A stretch of 64,000 bases of DNA from Pseudomonadota bacterium (GTDB taxonomy: Bacteria > Pseudomonadota > Alphaproteobacteria > Rhodospirillales > Magnetospirillaceae): NCBI GenBank assembly GCA_021782815.1, contig JAJXUO010000003.1:1-64000 (forward strand), read 5' to 3'. The notes under the pieces were generated by a model that saw only the letters and a list, made by a program, of their open reading frames with translations, made no database searches and was not told the DNA's origin. Position 1 is the stretch's first letter. Each line of letters begins with the position of its first letter. Of this stretch, positions 20,384-32,039 are shown one piece after another. Both the position numbers and the translations under genes were made by a program.

Positions 20384-21810
20384 TCGCCCCCCTGTGGACC
20401 AGCGCCGAAGCGAAAGACGCCACGCAAGGCCGCCTGTCCGGCCCGGACTGGCAGGCCACGGGCGTCTCCATCGACAGCCGCGCCGTGGCGCCGGGCGATC
20501 TCTTCGTCGCCCTGGCGGGCCCCAACCACGACGGTCACGATTATGTGGCCCAGGCCCTGGCCGACGGCGCCGCCGCCGCCCTGGTGCACAAGATCCCCGC
20601 CGGTCTGGCCGCCGACGCGCCGCTGCTGCTGGTGGCGGACACCCTGGAAGGCCTGACCGCCCTGGCCGCCGCCGCCCGCGCCCGCAGCACCGCCAAGGTG
20701 GTGGCCGTCACCGGCAGCGTCGGCAAGACCAGCACCAAGGAGATGCTGAAACTGGCCCTGGAGGCCGGCGGCCCCACCCATGCCAGCGTCGGCAGCCTCA
20801 ACAATCACTGGGGGGTGCCGCTGTCACTGGCCCGCCTGCCGCGCGAGGCCCGCACCGCCGTGTTCGAGCTGGGCATGAACCATGCCGGCGAACTGACGCC
20901 CCTCTCCCGCCTGGTGCGCCCGCATGTGGCGGTGATCACCACGGTGGAAGCCGTGCATATGGAATTTTTCGCCTCCACCGCCGCCATCGCCGAGGCCAAG
21001 GCGGAAATTCTGGCCGGGGTGGAGCCGGGCGGCACCGCCATCCTGCCGCGCGACAATCCCCATTTCGCCCTGCTGCGCCAGGCCGCCCGCCAGCACGGCA
21101 TCCGCCATATCGAAAGCTTCGGCACCCATATCGAAAGCTCGGCCCGGCTGCTGGACTGCGCCGTCGATCCCGAGGCCACCCTGGTGTTCGCCATGGTGGG
21201 GGAAACCGCGCTCTCCTACCGCATCGGCGTGCCCGGACGGCAATGGGCCATGAACAGCCTGCCGGTGCTGCTGGCCGCCGCCGCCGCCGGCGTGCCCATG
21301 GCCGCCGCCGCCGCCGCCCTGGCCGCCATGACCGCCCCCAAGGGCCGCGGCCGCCGCCAGCGCCTGCCCTGGGGCGAGGGCCGTATCGAACTGATCGACG
21401 AAAGCTACAACGCCAGCCCGGTTTCGGTGCGGGCCGCCCTGGCCACCCTGGCCGCCGTCAAGACCGCCCGGCGCCGGGTGGCTGTGCTGGGCGACATGCT
21501 GGAGCTGGGCGAAACCGCGCCGGCGCTGCATGCCGGCCTTGCCGAAGCGGCGGTGGACCTCGGCATCGACATCCTGTTCACTGCCGGCCCGCTGATGCGC
21601 AACCTGCATGACGCCCTGCCCGCCGACCGGCGCGGGGGCCATGCCGCCGAGTCCGCGTCAGCGGCATCCCAGGTCATCGCCGCTTTGCGGGCCGGAGACG
21701 TCGTCGTGGTCAAGGGCTCGGCGGGCAGCCGCATGGGCCTGGTGGTCAAAGCCCTCGAGGAGGCGGCCGCCGCCCACCAGCCGGCGCACAGCGGTCAGGA
21801 GGTTTCGTAA
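20380..21810 (+). CDS. murF: UDP-MurNAc-tripeptide:D-Ala-D-Ala ligase MurF
   Basis: A 476-residue Mur ligase that adds the D-Ala-D-Ala dipeptide, completing the UDP-MurNAc-pentapeptide. It has the ATP loop [14 protein letters not shown], the MurF-type [23 protein letters not shown], and the C-terminal [16 protein letters not shown] and LGDMLELG. Three alanine-rich runs near residues 300-330 are low complexity but in frame. It overlaps murE by 4 bp; mraY begins 5 bp after the stop. Confidence 0.97.
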   Translation: MIAPLWTSAEAKDATQGRLSGPDWQATGVSIDSRAVAPGDLFVALAGPNHDGHDYVAQALADGAAAALVHKIPAGLAADAPLLLVADTLEGLTALAAAARARSTAKVVAVTGSVGKTSTKEMLKLALEAGGPTHASVGSLNNHWGVPLSLARLPREARTAVFELGMNHAGELTPLSRLVRPHVAVITTVEAVHMEFFASTAAIAEAKAEILAGVEPGGTAILPRDNPHFALLRQAARQHGIRHIESFGTHIESSARLLDCAVDPEATLVFAMVGETALSYRIGVPGRQWAMNSLPVLLAAAAAGVPMAAAAAALAAMTAPKGRGRRQRLPWGEGRIELIDESYNASPVSVRAALATLAAVKTARRRVAVLGDMLELGETAPALHAGLAEAAVDLGIDILFTAGPLMRNLHDALPADRRGGHAAESASAASQVIAALRAGDVVVVKGSAGSRMGLVVKALEEAAAAHQPAHSGQEVS

Positions 21811-21815
21811 ATCCC

Positions 21816-22904
21816 ATGCTCTATAACCTGCTCTACCCCTTCGCCGAACAGGTCCCGCTGTGCAACCTGTTCAAATATCTGACCTTCCGCACCGGCGGCG
21901 CGGTGCTGACGGCGCTTATCATCTCGTTCCTGGCCGGGCCCTCGGTGATCCGCTGGCTGCGTTCGCGCCAGGGGCACGGCCAGCCCATCCGCACCGACGG
22001 ACCGGAAAGCCATCTTCTGACCAAGAAGGGAACCCCCACCATGGGCGGGTTCCTCATCCTGCTGGCCTTGAGCCTGTCCACCCTGCTGTGGGCCGATCTC
22101 ACCGATCCCTACGTGTGGATCGTGCTGGGGGTGACGCTCTCTTACGGTCTGATCGGCTTCGCCGACGATTACCTCAAGGTCAGCAAGCGCAACACCAAGG
22201 GCCTGCCCGGCAAACTGAAGCTGGCCGGCCAGGTGCTGGTGGCGGTGGTGGCCGCGGTGCTGGTGATGGCCCTGAGCCCGGAGCCGCTGGCCCAGGCCCT
22301 GGCGGTGCCCTTCTTCAAGACCGTGCTGCTGCAGTTGGGCTGGGGCTATATCCCCATGGCCGCCTTCGTCATGGTGGGCGCCTCCAACGCCGTCAATCTC
22401 ACCGACGGTCTCGACGGTCTGGCCACGGTGCCGGTGATGATCGCCGCCGGGGTGTTCGCCCTGATCTCCTATCTGGTGGGTCATGCCGTGTTCGCCAACT
22501 ATCTGCAGCTGCACCACATTCCCGGCTCGGGCGAGCTGGCGGTGTTCTGCGGCGCCCTGGTGGGGGCCGGGCTGGGCTTTCTGTGGTTCAACGCCCCGCC
22601 CGCCCTGGTGTTCATGGGCGATACCGGCTCGCTGGCCATGGGCGGCGCCTTGGGGACCATGAGCGTGATCACCAAGCATGAATTCGTGCTGGCCATCGTC
22701 GGCGGGCTGTTCGTGCTGGAAACCGTGTCGGTGATCGTGCAGGTGGCCAGCTTCAAGCTCACCGGCAAGCGGGTGTTCCGCATGGCGCCCCTGCATCATC
22801 ACTTCGAAAAAAAGGGCTGGGCCGAACCCACCGTGGTGATCCGTTTCTGGATCATCGCCGGCATTCTCGGCCTGATCGGCCTGTCCACTCTGAAACTGCG
22901 CTAG
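21816..22904 (+). CDS. mraY: Phospho-MurNAc-pentapeptide transferase MraY
   Basis: A 362-residue polytopic membrane enzyme making lipid I from UDP-MurNAc-pentapeptide and undecaprenyl phosphate. Family motifs are present: KKGTPTMGG, the aspartate pair in [18 protein letters not shown], and the last cytoplasmic loop [12 protein letters not shown]. About ten hydrophobic helices are seen. AGGAGG lies upstream, inside the end of murF. Confidence 0.97.
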   Translation: MLYNLLYPFAEQVPLCNLFKYLTFRTGGAVLTALIISFLAGPSVIRWLRSRQGHGQPIRTDGPESHLLTKKGTPTMGGFLILLALSLSTLLWADLTDPYVWIVLGVTLSYGLIGFADDYLKVSKRNTKGLPGKLKLAGQVLVAVVAAVLVMALSPEPLAQALAVPFFKTVLLQLGWGYIPMAAFVMVGASNAVNLTDGLDGLATVPVMIAAGVFALISYLVGHAVFANYLQLHHIPGSGELAVFCGALVGAGLGFLWFNAPPALVFMGDTGSLAMGGALGTMSVITKHEFVLAIVGGLFVLETVSVIVQVASFKLTGKRVFRMAPLHHHFEKKGWAEPTVVIRFWIIAGILGLIGLSTLKLR

Positions 22905-22914
22905 GGAGAGCGGC

Positions 22915-24285
22915 ATGCCCGGGCTGGCGGCGATGAACGGCAAACAGGTGGCGGTGATGGGGCTGGGCAAATCCGGCGCCTCGGCCGCGCGCGCCCTTAA
23001 GGCCGGCGGCGCCCGCGTCGTGGTGTGGGACGACAACGCCGAGGCCCGCCGCCAGGCCGAGGCCCTGGGCCTTGTGGTGGCCGATCTGGCCGATGCCGCC
23101 TTCGATTTCGCCGCCCTCGACCTCCTGCTGTGGAGCCCCGGCATCCCCCATACCCATCCCCGTCCCCATCCGGTGGCGGAGCGCGCCCGCGCCCTGGGCG
23201 TGCCGCTGGTGTGCGACGTGGAGCTGCTGGCCCGGGCCTGTCCCCAGGCCCGCTATGTGGGCATCACCGGCACCAACGGCAAATCCACCACCACCACCCT
23301 CATCGCCCATCTGCTGCAAAGCGCCGGGATGACCGTGGCGGTGGGCGGCAATCTGGGCATTCCCGCCCTCGACCTGCCCGCCCTGGGGGCCGACGGCGTC
23401 TATGTGCTGGAACTGTCGTCCTACCAGCTGGAACTGCTTGACCAGGCCCGTTTCGACGTGGCGCTGCTGCTCAACGTCACCCCGGATCATCTGGCCCGCC
23501 ATGGCGGCATCGAAGGCTATTTCGCCGCCAAGGCCAGCCTGTTCGACCGCCTGAAAACCCCGGCCGGGGCCCTGGTGGGAGCCGACGACGCCTATGGCCG
23601 CCGCTTGCTGGCCCGCCTGCCCGGCGCCACCGCCTTTTCGGTGCAAGAGGCGCTGCCCGGCGCCATTCATGCCGAAAACGGCCTGCTGGTGGATGAGCGC
23701 TTCGGCGAAACCGTGGCCGATCTCACCGGCCTGCCCACCCTGCCCGGCCGCCACAACTGGCAAAACGCCTGCGCCGCCTACGGCGCCGCCCGCGCCCTGG
23801 GTGTCGCGCCCGAGACCATCCGCGCCGGTCTGGCCAGCTATCCCGGCCTGGCGCACCGCCAGGAACTGGTGGCCGAGAGCCAGGGCGTGCGCTATGTCAA
23901 CGACAGCAAGGCCACCAACGCCGACGCCGCGGAAAAGGCCATGCGCTGCTACCGCCACATCTACTGGATCGCCGGCGGCCAGGCCAAGGAGGGCGGCATC
24001 GCCAGCCTGGAGCCTTTGTTCCCCAATGTGGTCCGCGCCTTCCTTATCGGCGAGGCCGCCACGGACTTCGCCCGCACCCTGGAGGGCAAGGCCGCTTATG
24101 AGCAGTGCGGCACCCTGGAGGTGGCGGTGGCCCGCGCCCGCGCCTCTGCCCTGGCCGACGGCCATGCCGACGCCGTGGTGCTGCTGTCGCCGGCCTGCGC
24201 CTCGTGGGACCAGTTCAAAAGCTTCGAACATCGCGGCGAGGTGTTCCGCGACCGGGTGCGCGCCCTGACGGGAGGCGCCGCATGA
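22915..24285 (+). CDS. murD: UDP-MurNAc-L-alanine:D-glutamate ligase MurD
   Basis: A 456-residue Mur ligase adding D-Glu as second stem residue. The N-terminal Rossmann-like domain has VMGLGKSGASAARAL, the ATP loop is ITGTNGKSTTTTLI, followed by VGGNLGIPALD, VLELSSYQLELL, NVTPDHLARHGG, YVNDSKATNADA and the C-terminal SPACASWDQFKSFEHRG. It begins 10 bp after mraY with GGGAGAG upstream, and ftsW starts inside its stop codon. Confidence 0.97.
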   Translation: MPGLAAMNGKQVAVMGLGKSGASAARALKAGGARVVVWDDNAEARRQAEALGLVVADLADAAFDFAALDLLLWSPGIPHTHPRPHPVAERARALGVPLVCDVELLARACPQARYVGITGTNGKSTTTTLIAHLLQSAGMTVAVGGNLGIPALDLPALGADGVYVLELSSYQLELLDQARFDVALLLNVTPDHLARHGGIEGYFAAKASLFDRLKTPAGALVGADDAYGRRLLARLPGATAFSVQEALPGAIHAENGLLVDERFGETVADLTGLPTLPGRHNWQNACAAYGAARALGVAPETIRAGLASYPGLAHRQELVAESQGVRYVNDSKATNADAAEKAMRCYRHIYWIAGGQAKEGGIASLEPLFPNVVRAFLIGEAATDFARTLEGKAAYEQCGTLEVAVARARASALADGHADAVVLLSPACASWDQFKSFEHRGEVFRDRVRALTGGAA

Positions 24286-25406
24286 TCAATCTCGGCCGCA
24301 CCGATACCTCCGTCATCGGCCGCTGGTGGTGGACCGTGGACCGCTGGACCATGGCCGCCGTGGCGGTGATCATCGCCATCGGCATGATCCTGATCCTGGC
24401 CGCCAGCCCGGCGGTGGCCCAGCGCATCGGCGCCGATCACTTCCATTTCGTGCGCCGCCAGTTCATGTTCGTGCCGCCCACCGTGCTGGTGATCTTCTCC
24501 GTCTCGCTGCTGCCGCCCCTGTGGGTGCGCCGCCTGGCCAGCCTGGGTTTCGTCTGCTCGATGGTGCTGATGGCGGTGGTGCTGGTCACCGGCCAGGAGA
24601 TCAAGGGCGCCACCCGCTGGATCGATATCGCCGGCATGACCATCCAGCCCTCGGAATTCGCCAAGCCCTGCTTCGCCGTGGTGGCCGGCTGGATGTTCGC
24701 CGAACAGCGGGAGGGCGACCGTTTCCCCGGCAACGCCGTGTCCTTCGGGCTTTACCTGATGGTGGCGGTGCTGCTGCTGCTGCAGCCCGACGTCGGCATG
24801 ACCATCGTGGTGTCGGCGGTGTGGTTCGTGGAGTTCTTCCTGGCCGGCCTGCCCATCCTCTGGGTGCTGGTGTTCGCCATGGTGGGCCTGAGCGGCCTCG
24901 TTGGGGCCTATTTCACCTTCAGCCACGTGCAGGCCCGCGTCGACCGCTTCCTCGATCCCTCCGACGGCGCCGGCTATCAGGTCACCACCGCCCTGCAGGC
25001 CTTCCATTACGGCGGCCTGTTCGGGCGCGGCCCCGGCGAGGGCCGGGTCAAGGAGGTGCTGCCCGACGCCCATACCGACTTCATCATGGCGGTGGCCGGC
25101 GAGGAATTCGGCCTCATTCTCTGCCTGGTGGTGGTGGGGCTGTTCGCCTTCGTGGTGCTGCGCGGCTTCGCCCGCATGCTGAACGAGGACAATCTCTTCG
25201 TGCTGCTGGCCACCTCGGGGCTTCTGGTGCAGTTCGGCCTGCAGGCCCTGGTCAATCTGGCCTCCACCCTGCACCTGATGCCCACCAAGGGCATGACCCT
25301 GCCCTTCATCTCCTATGGCGGCTCCTCCATGCTGGCTTTGGCCCTCGGCATGGGCATGGTGCTGGCCCTGACCCGAAAACGATACGGCGCGGAGGGCTGG
25401 CACTGA
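24282..25406 (+). CDS. ftsW: Septal peptidoglycan glycosyltransferase FtsW
   Basis: A 374-residue SEDS-family membrane protein polymerising lipid II at the septum with FtsI. Motifs seen: GATRWIDIAGMTIQPSEFAK, LLLQPDVGMTIV, and the C-terminal PFISYGGSSMLALALGMGM; about ten membrane helices. The ATG at 24282 is chosen from the 4-bp overlap with murD and GGAGG at 24271; the longer open frame upstream lies inside murD. Stop and murG start share one base (TGATG at 25404-25408). Confidence 0.95.
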   Translation: MINLGRTDTSVIGRWWWTVDRWTMAAVAVIIAIGMILILAASPAVAQRIGADHFHFVRRQFMFVPPTVLVIFSVSLLPPLWVRRLASLGFVCSMVLMAVVLVTGQEIKGATRWIDIAGMTIQPSEFAKPCFAVVAGWMFAEQREGDRFPGNAVSFGLYLMVAVLLLLQPDVGMTIVVSAVWFVEFFLAGLPILWVLVFAMVGLSGLVGAYFTFSHVQARVDRFLDPSDGAGYQVTTALQAFHYGGLFGRGPGEGRVKEVLPDAHTDFIMAVAGEEFGLILCLVVVGLFAFVVLRGFARMLNEDNLFVLLATSGLLVQFGLQALVNLASTLHLMPTKGMTLPFISYGGSSMLALALGMGMVLALTRKRYGAEGWH

Positions 25407-26514
25407 TGTCGAAACTGATCGCGCTCACCGCCGGCGGCACCGGCGGCCACGTCTTCCCCGCCGAGGCCCTGGCCTCGGAGCTTCAGGCGCGCGGCTATGA
25501 CCTGGCCCTGATCACCGACCGCCGCGGCCAGGCCTTCGGCGGCACCCTGGGCCGCATCGCCACCCATCGCATCCATGCCGGCGGCCTGGCCGGACGCGGC
25601 GCCCTGGCCCGTCTGCGCGCCCTGACCGAGTTGGGCGCCGGCTGGCTGCAGGCCCGCGCCCTGCTGAAAAGCCTGAAGCCCGCCGCCGTCATCGGTTTCG
25701 GCGGCTATGCCTCGGTGCCCGCCATGCTGGCCGCCACCAGCGCCGGCATTCCCACCGCCCTGCACGAACAGAACGCCGTGCTGGGCCGCGCCAACCGCCT
25801 GCTGGCGCCGCGCGTCACCCGCATCGCCACCTGTTATGCCCAGGTCAGCCATCTCGCCGCCGGCTTGCGCGGCAAGGTGGCGCAAACCGGCATGCCGGTG
25901 CGCCCGCAGATCATCGCCCGGCGCGATCAGCCCTATCCCGCCCTGGAGGCCGGCGGCCCGGTGCGCATCCTGGTGCTGGGCGGCTCGCAGGGAGCGCGCA
26001 TCCTCTCCGACGTTCTGCCCGCCGCCCTGGCCCGCCTGCCCGAGCCCCTGCGCGCCCGCATCGACCTCAGCCAGCAGTGCCGCCCCGAGGATCTGGACGC
26101 CGTGCGCGCCGCCTATGCCGGCAGCGGCGTCAAGGCCACCCTGGAGAGCTTCTTTCAGGATGTGCCGGAGCGCATGGCCGCCGCCCATCTGGTCATCGCC
26201 CGCGCCGGCGCCTCCACGGTGGGCGAGCTCACCGCCCTGGGCCGCCCGGCCATCCTGGTGCCCTACCCCTACGCCATCGACGACCACCAGACCGCCAACG
26301 CCCACGCCGTCGACGAGGCCGGCGGCGGCTGGATGATCCCCCAGCCCGCCTTTACCCCGGAAAGCCTGGCCGGGCGGCTGGACTCCCTGTTTTCCCTTCC
26401 CGGCAGCCTGACCCGCGCCGCCGCCTGCGCCCGCGCCGCCGGAGTTCCCGACGCCGCCCAGCGCCTGGCCGATCTGGCGGAACGACTGATAACCGACAAA
26501 CCCGAGGTCGCATC

Positions 26515-26518
<4 letters not shown>
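25406..26518 (+). CDS. murG: Lipid II-forming N-acetylglucosaminyltransferase MurG
   Basis: A 370-residue GT-B enzyme that adds GlcNAc to lipid I on the inner face of the membrane. It has the glycine loop [30 protein letters not shown], the acceptor region [27 protein letters not shown], and the donor-site block [21 protein letters not shown] with DDHQTANA. The ATG at 25406 shares its A with the ftsW stop. The stop overlaps the murC start by 4 bp. Confidence 0.97.
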
Positions 26519-27932
<1,414 letters not shown>

Positions 27933-27936
<4 letters not shown>

Positions 27937-28856
27937 CGACCCGCCCCCGCCCGTCCCTGCTGGACCGTCTGCCGCCGGTGCGCGGCCGGCTGCAGGCCCA
28001 TGCCGGGCTAGCCAATCTCACCTGGTTCCGCGTCGGCGGTCCGGCGGAGGTGCTGTTCAAGCCCGCCGATGCCGAGGATCTGGCCGCCTTCCTGGCCGCC
28101 AGACCCGCCGACGTGCCGGTGACCCTGGTGGGGGTGGGCTCCAATCTTTTGATCCGCGACGGCGGCGTGCCGGGCGTGGTGGTGCGGCTGGGCGCCGAAT
28201 TCGCCCGCATCGAGCCCCAGGACGGCCAGCGCCTGCGCGTCGGCGCCGGAGCCCTGGATCTCACCGTGGCCGCCAGCGCCTGCGAGCTGGGTCTGGGCGG
28301 GCTCGAGTTCCTCTCCGGCGTGCCGGGCACCATCGGCGGCGCCCTGCGCATGAATGCCGGGGCCTATGGCGGCGAGATGAAGGACGTGGTGGTGGAGGGG
28401 CGCATCCTGGACGCCGACGGCCGCCTTGGCACCCTTGCGCTGGCGGATTACGGCTTCTCCTACCGCCGCTGCGCCCTGGACGAGGGCACGGTGTTCCTCG
28501 ACGTGCTGCTGCAAGGCCGCGCCGACAGCCCGCAAGCCGTGGCCGAACGCATGGCCGAGATCAAGAGCAAGCGCGAACTGAGCCAGCCTTTGCGCACCCG
28601 CACCGGCGGCTCCACCTTCGCCAATCCGCCCGGCCACAAGGCCTGGGAACTGATCGATGCCGCCGGGTGCCGGGGACTGACCCGGGGCGGGGCGCAGGTT
28701 TCGGAAAAACATTGCAATTTCCTCATCAATACCGGTTCGGCCAGCGCCGCCGATATCGAGGATCTGGGAGAGGAAGTGCGCCGCCGCGTATTCGACCACA
28801 GCGGCATCGAACTTCACTGGGAAATCCGCCGTATCGGCGTTCGCAACGGGAATTGA
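27933..28856 (+). CDS. murB: UDP-N-acetylenolpyruvoylglucosamine reductase MurB
   Basis: A 307-residue FAD enzyme reducing UDP-GlcNAc-enolpyruvate to UDP-MurNAc. FAD-binding motifs [12 protein letters not shown] and [13 protein letters not shown] are followed by [21 protein letters not shown] and the active-site region [18 protein letters not shown] of type I MurB, then [13 protein letters not shown]. The start is read as GTG at 27933, overlapping the murC stop by 4 bp with GGGAGG just upstream; the ATG-initiated longer frame would lie 81 bp inside murC. Confidence 0.95.
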
Positions 28857-28859
28857 GCC

Positions 28860-29777
28860 ATGAGCAAGCGTGTCGTCGTCCTGATGGGTGGTTTTTCGGC
28901 CGAACGCGACGTGTCGCTGAAAAGCGGCGCCGCCGCCGCCGCCGCCCTGGAAAAAGCCGGTTATGCCGTGGCCACCATCGATGTGCGCCGCGATCTGCGC
29001 ACCCTGGTGGCCGGTCTCGACGCCGCCAAGCCCTGGGTGGTGTTCAACGCCCTGCACGGCCGCCACGGCGAGGACGGCGCCGTTCAGGGCCTTTTGGACA
29101 TCATGAAGATTCCCTACACCCATTCCGGCATGCTGGCCTCGGCCATGGCCATGGACAAGCCCACCGCCAAGAAGATCTTCGCCGCCGCCGGCATTCCGGT
29201 GGCCGAGGGCCGGGTGGTGCGCAAGGCCGAGGTGTTCGCCGGTGACGTTTTGCCCCGCCCCTACGTGCTGAAGCCGCTGAACGAGGGCTCCAGCGTCGGC
29301 GTGCACATCATCAAGGACGACGCCCCGCGTCCCACCTCCGACGCCGACTGGCCGTTCGGCGAATGGGTGCTGGCCGAAACCTTCATCCCCGGCCGCGAGA
29401 TCACCGTGGCGGTGATGGGCGACAAGGCCCTGGGCGTGACCGAGATCACCTCGGACCGCGGCTTCTACGACTACACCGCCAAATACGCCCCCGGCGGCTC
29501 GCGCCACATCGTGCCGGCGCCCCTGCCCGAGGAGGCCTTCGCCGAGGCCCAGCGCCTGGCGGTGGCGGCGCATCAGGCCCTGGGCTGCCGCGGCGTGTCG
29601 CGCACCGATCTGCGCTACGACGACAGCAGCGGCGAGGGCCGGTTCTATGTGCTGGAGATCAACACCCAGCCCGGCATGACCGATACCTCTCTGGTGCCGG
29701 AACAGGCCGCCCATGCCGGCATCACCTTCCCCGAACTGGTGACCTGGATGGTGGAGAACGCCACATGCGACGCTTAA
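28860..29777 (+). CDS. ddl: D-alanine--D-alanine ligase
   Basis: A 305-residue ATP-grasp enzyme supplying the dipeptide for MurF. Visible are VLMGGFSAERDVSLKSG, ALHGRHGEDGAVQGLLD, HSGMLASAMAMDKPTAK, LKPLNEGSSVGVHI, SRTDLRYDD and LEINTQPGMTDTSLVPEQA, whose Asn and Glu bind Mg2+. It starts 3 bp after murB and ends with a 13-bp overlap with ftsQ. Confidence 0.97.
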   Translation: MSKRVVVLMGGFSAERDVSLKSGAAAAAALEKAGYAVATIDVRRDLRTLVAGLDAAKPWVVFNALHGRHGEDGAVQGLLDIMKIPYTHSGMLASAMAMDKPTAKKIFAAAGIPVAEGRVVRKAEVFAGDVLPRPYVLKPLNEGSSVGVHIIKDDAPRPTSDADWPFGEWVLAETFIPGREITVAVMGDKALGVTEITSDRGFYDYTAKYAPGGSRHIVPAPLPEEAFAEAQRLAVAAHQALGCRGVSRTDLRYDDSSGEGRFYVLEINTQPGMTDTSLVPEQAAHAGITFPELVTWMVENATCDA

Positions 29778-30718
29778 GCGACATCACCATCCAGGTGGAC
29801 GACCGCTTCGGCAGCCCGGCGCCGCGCCAGGGCGGCGGCCGCGCCCGGCCGCTGCCGCCGCGCGGCCAGGCCCAGCAGATGCGCCGCCGCGTCTCGCCGT
29901 TCTGGCTGAAGCGGGCCCGCCGCACCGCCGCCGGGGCCACCCTGGCCCTGTTGCTGGCCGGCACGCCCCTGTGGCTTTTGGAAAGCGCCGCCGGCCAGGC
30001 CCTGACCGAACGGGCCCATGCCCAGGTCGTCGCCTGGTCGGGCCGCGCCGGGTTCCGCGTCGAGCAGATCTATGTGGAGGGACGGCACCGCACCCCCACC
30101 GACGAGCTGGTGGCGGCGCTGAACGTCAAGCGCGGCGATCCCGTCTTCGGCATCGATCTGGCCGCCGCCCGCCAGCGCCTGGAGGAAATCTCCTGGGTGA
30201 AGACCGCCACCCTGGAGCGCCGCCTGCCGGGCGAGGTGCATATCCTGCTCACCGAGCGCGATCCCGTGGCCATCTGGCAGAACGAGGGCCATTACTATCT
30301 GGTGGACCCGCAGGGCCTGGTGGTGAGCGACGATGTGCGCGACTTCCCCAACCTGCCGCTGATCGTCGGCGAGGGCGCCCCCGATCATGCCGCCGCCCTG
30401 CTCGCCATGCTGGCCACCGAGCCCGATCTGGCCAAACGCGTCAAGGCGGCGCAATGGGTGTCGGGACGGCGCTGGAACCTCACCTTCGACAGCACCGACA
30501 ACGGCATCGACGTGCGCCTGCCCGATGAGGATCCCGCCGCCGCCTGGCACGATCTGGCCCGCTACGAAAAGAACCAGCAGATCCTGGAACGCAAGATCGC
30601 CCTGATCGACATGCGTATCCCCGATCGTCTGGTCCTGCGCGCCGTGGGCGGCGCCGAGGAAAACGCCCGGGCCGCCATGGAAGCCCGGCACAAGTCCCAC
30701 CCCGGCAAGGATGCCTGA
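29765..30718 (+). CDS. ftsQ: Cell division protein FtsQ
   Basis: A 317-residue bitopic division protein bridging cytoplasmic and periplasmic components. A basic, Pro/Gln-rich cytoplasmic region (~1-50) leads to one membrane helix (~57-73), then a POTRA domain starting near FRVEQIYVEGRHRTPTDEL (~95-165) and the beta domain with FPNLPLIVGEGA. The ATG at 29765 overlaps ddl by 13 bp; a later ATG at 29879 (MRRRVSPF) is possible and would remove most of the cytoplasmic tail. Position before ftsA agrees. Confidence 0.92.
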   Translation: MRRLSDITIQVDDRFGSPAPRQGGGRARPLPPRGQAQQMRRRVSPFWLKRARRTAAGATLALLLAGTPLWLLESAAGQALTERAHAQVVAWSGRAGFRVEQIYVEGRHRTPTDELVAALNVKRGDPVFGIDLAAARQRLEEISWVKTATLERRLPGEVHILLTERDPVAIWQNEGHYYLVDPQGLVVSDDVRDFPNLPLIVGEGAPDHAAALLAMLATEPDLAKRVKAAQWVSGRRWNLTFDSTDNGIDVRLPDEDPAAAWHDLARYEKNQQILERKIALIDMRIPDRLVLRAVGGAEENARAAMEARHKSHPGKDA

Positions 30719-30728
30719 AGGAGAGCGC

Positions 30729-31982
30729 ATGTCGAAAGCCAAGCCACGCCACGGACTGATCGCCGCCCTTGATGTGGGCACCACCAAGGTCTGCTGCTTC
30801 ATCGCGCGCGAGACCGAGGATGGCGTGCGCGTGCTCGGCATCGGTCATCAGGTGTCGCTGGGCATGCGCAACGGCGCCGTGGTGGACATGGAGGCGGCGG
30901 AAACCGCCATCCGCGCCGCCGTCGACGCCGCCGAGCAGATGGCCGAGGACCGTATCCGCGAGGTGGTGGTCAATGTCTCGGGCGGGCATCCCGTCTCGTC
31001 CAACGTCACCGTGGAAGTGGGCATCAACGGCCACGAGGTCAGCGATCAGGATATCCGGCGCATGCTGGAACATGCCCGCCACCACGCCCAGCAGGGCGAC
31101 CGCGACCTCATTCACTCCATTCCGGTGGGCTTCACCGTGGACGGCAACGACGGCATCCGCGATCCGCGCGGCATGTTCGGCGATACCCTGGCGGTGACCG
31201 TGCATCTGGTCAGCGCCGGCCAGGGCCCGGTGCGCAATCTCTCCACCGTGGTGCATCGCTGCCATCTGGACATCGAGGCCCGCGTCGCCTCGGCCTACGC
31301 CTCGGGCCTGGCCTGCCTGGTCGACGACGAGAAGGAACTGGGGGTCACCTGCATCGATCTGGGCGGCGGCACCACCACCCTGGCGGTGTTCCAGGGCGGC
31401 CATCTGGTGCATACCGACACCATTCCCGGCGGCCGCGCCCATGTCACCAACGACATCGCCCGCGGCCTCTCCACCCCGCTGATCCACGCCGAGCGCATGA
31501 AGACGCTCTACGGCAGCGCCCTGCCCTCGCCGTCCGACGACCGCGAGGTGTTGAAGGTGCCGCTGGTGGGCGAGGAGGAGGACGGCGGCGCCACCAATCA
31601 GGTGCCGCGCTCCATGCTGGTGCAGATCATCCAGCCCCGGCTGGAGGAAACCTTCGAACTGGTGCGCAGCCATCTTGAGGCGGGCGGCTTCGACAAGCTG
31701 GCCGGGCGGCGCGTGGTTCTGACCGGCGGCGGCGCCAACATGCAGGGCGTGCGCGATCTGGCCGCCATGGTTTTGGACAAACAGGTTCGCATCGGCCGTC
31801 CGGTGGGCTTTCAAGGCCTGCCGGAAGCCACGGCGGGCCCGGCATTCTCCACCTGTGCCGGGTTGCTCCGGTATGCGGTTTTGCATCAGGTGGAAGCATC
31901 GGCAAAGAAAACAAGAACGACAGATTCCGCCGGTGAAGGCCCCTTTGGACGTTTCGGGGCCTGGTTACGAAAAAACTTCTAG
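30729..31982 (+). CDS. ftsA: Cell division protein FtsA
   Basis: A 417-residue actin-like ATPase that tethers FtsZ to the membrane. Phosphate-1 motif ALDVGTTKVCCF, the 1C subdomain region, phosphate-2 CIDLGGGTTTLAVF, adenosine motif VLTGGGANMQGV, and the C-terminal amphipathic membrane helix FGRFGAWLRKNF are all present. The start at 30729 has GGAG at 30719-30722, so the upstream in-frame ATG at 30711 is less likely. FtsZ starts 57 bp downstream. Confidence 0.97.
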   Translation: MSKAKPRHGLIAALDVGTTKVCCFIARETEDGVRVLGIGHQVSLGMRNGAVVDMEAAETAIRAAVDAAEQMAEDRIREVVVNVSGGHPVSSNVTVEVGINGHEVSDQDIRRMLEHARHHAQQGDRDLIHSIPVGFTVDGNDGIRDPRGMFGDTLAVTVHLVSAGQGPVRNLSTVVHRCHLDIEARVASAYASGLACLVDDEKELGVTCIDLGGGTTTLAVFQGGHLVHTDTIPGGRAHVTNDIARGLSTPLIHAERMKTLYGSALPSPSDDREVLKVPLVGEEEDGGATNQVPRSMLVQIIQPRLEETFELVRSHLEAGGFDKLAGRRVVLTGGGANMQGVRDLAAMVLDKQVRIGRPVGFQGLPEATAGPAFSTCAGLLRYAVLHQVEASAKKTRTTDSAGEGPFGRFGAWLRKNF

Positions 31983-32039
31983 TGTCGAGACTCGGTTTGT
32001 GATTCAACGATTCAAATTGTGCGCGGAGGGCTTTACCCC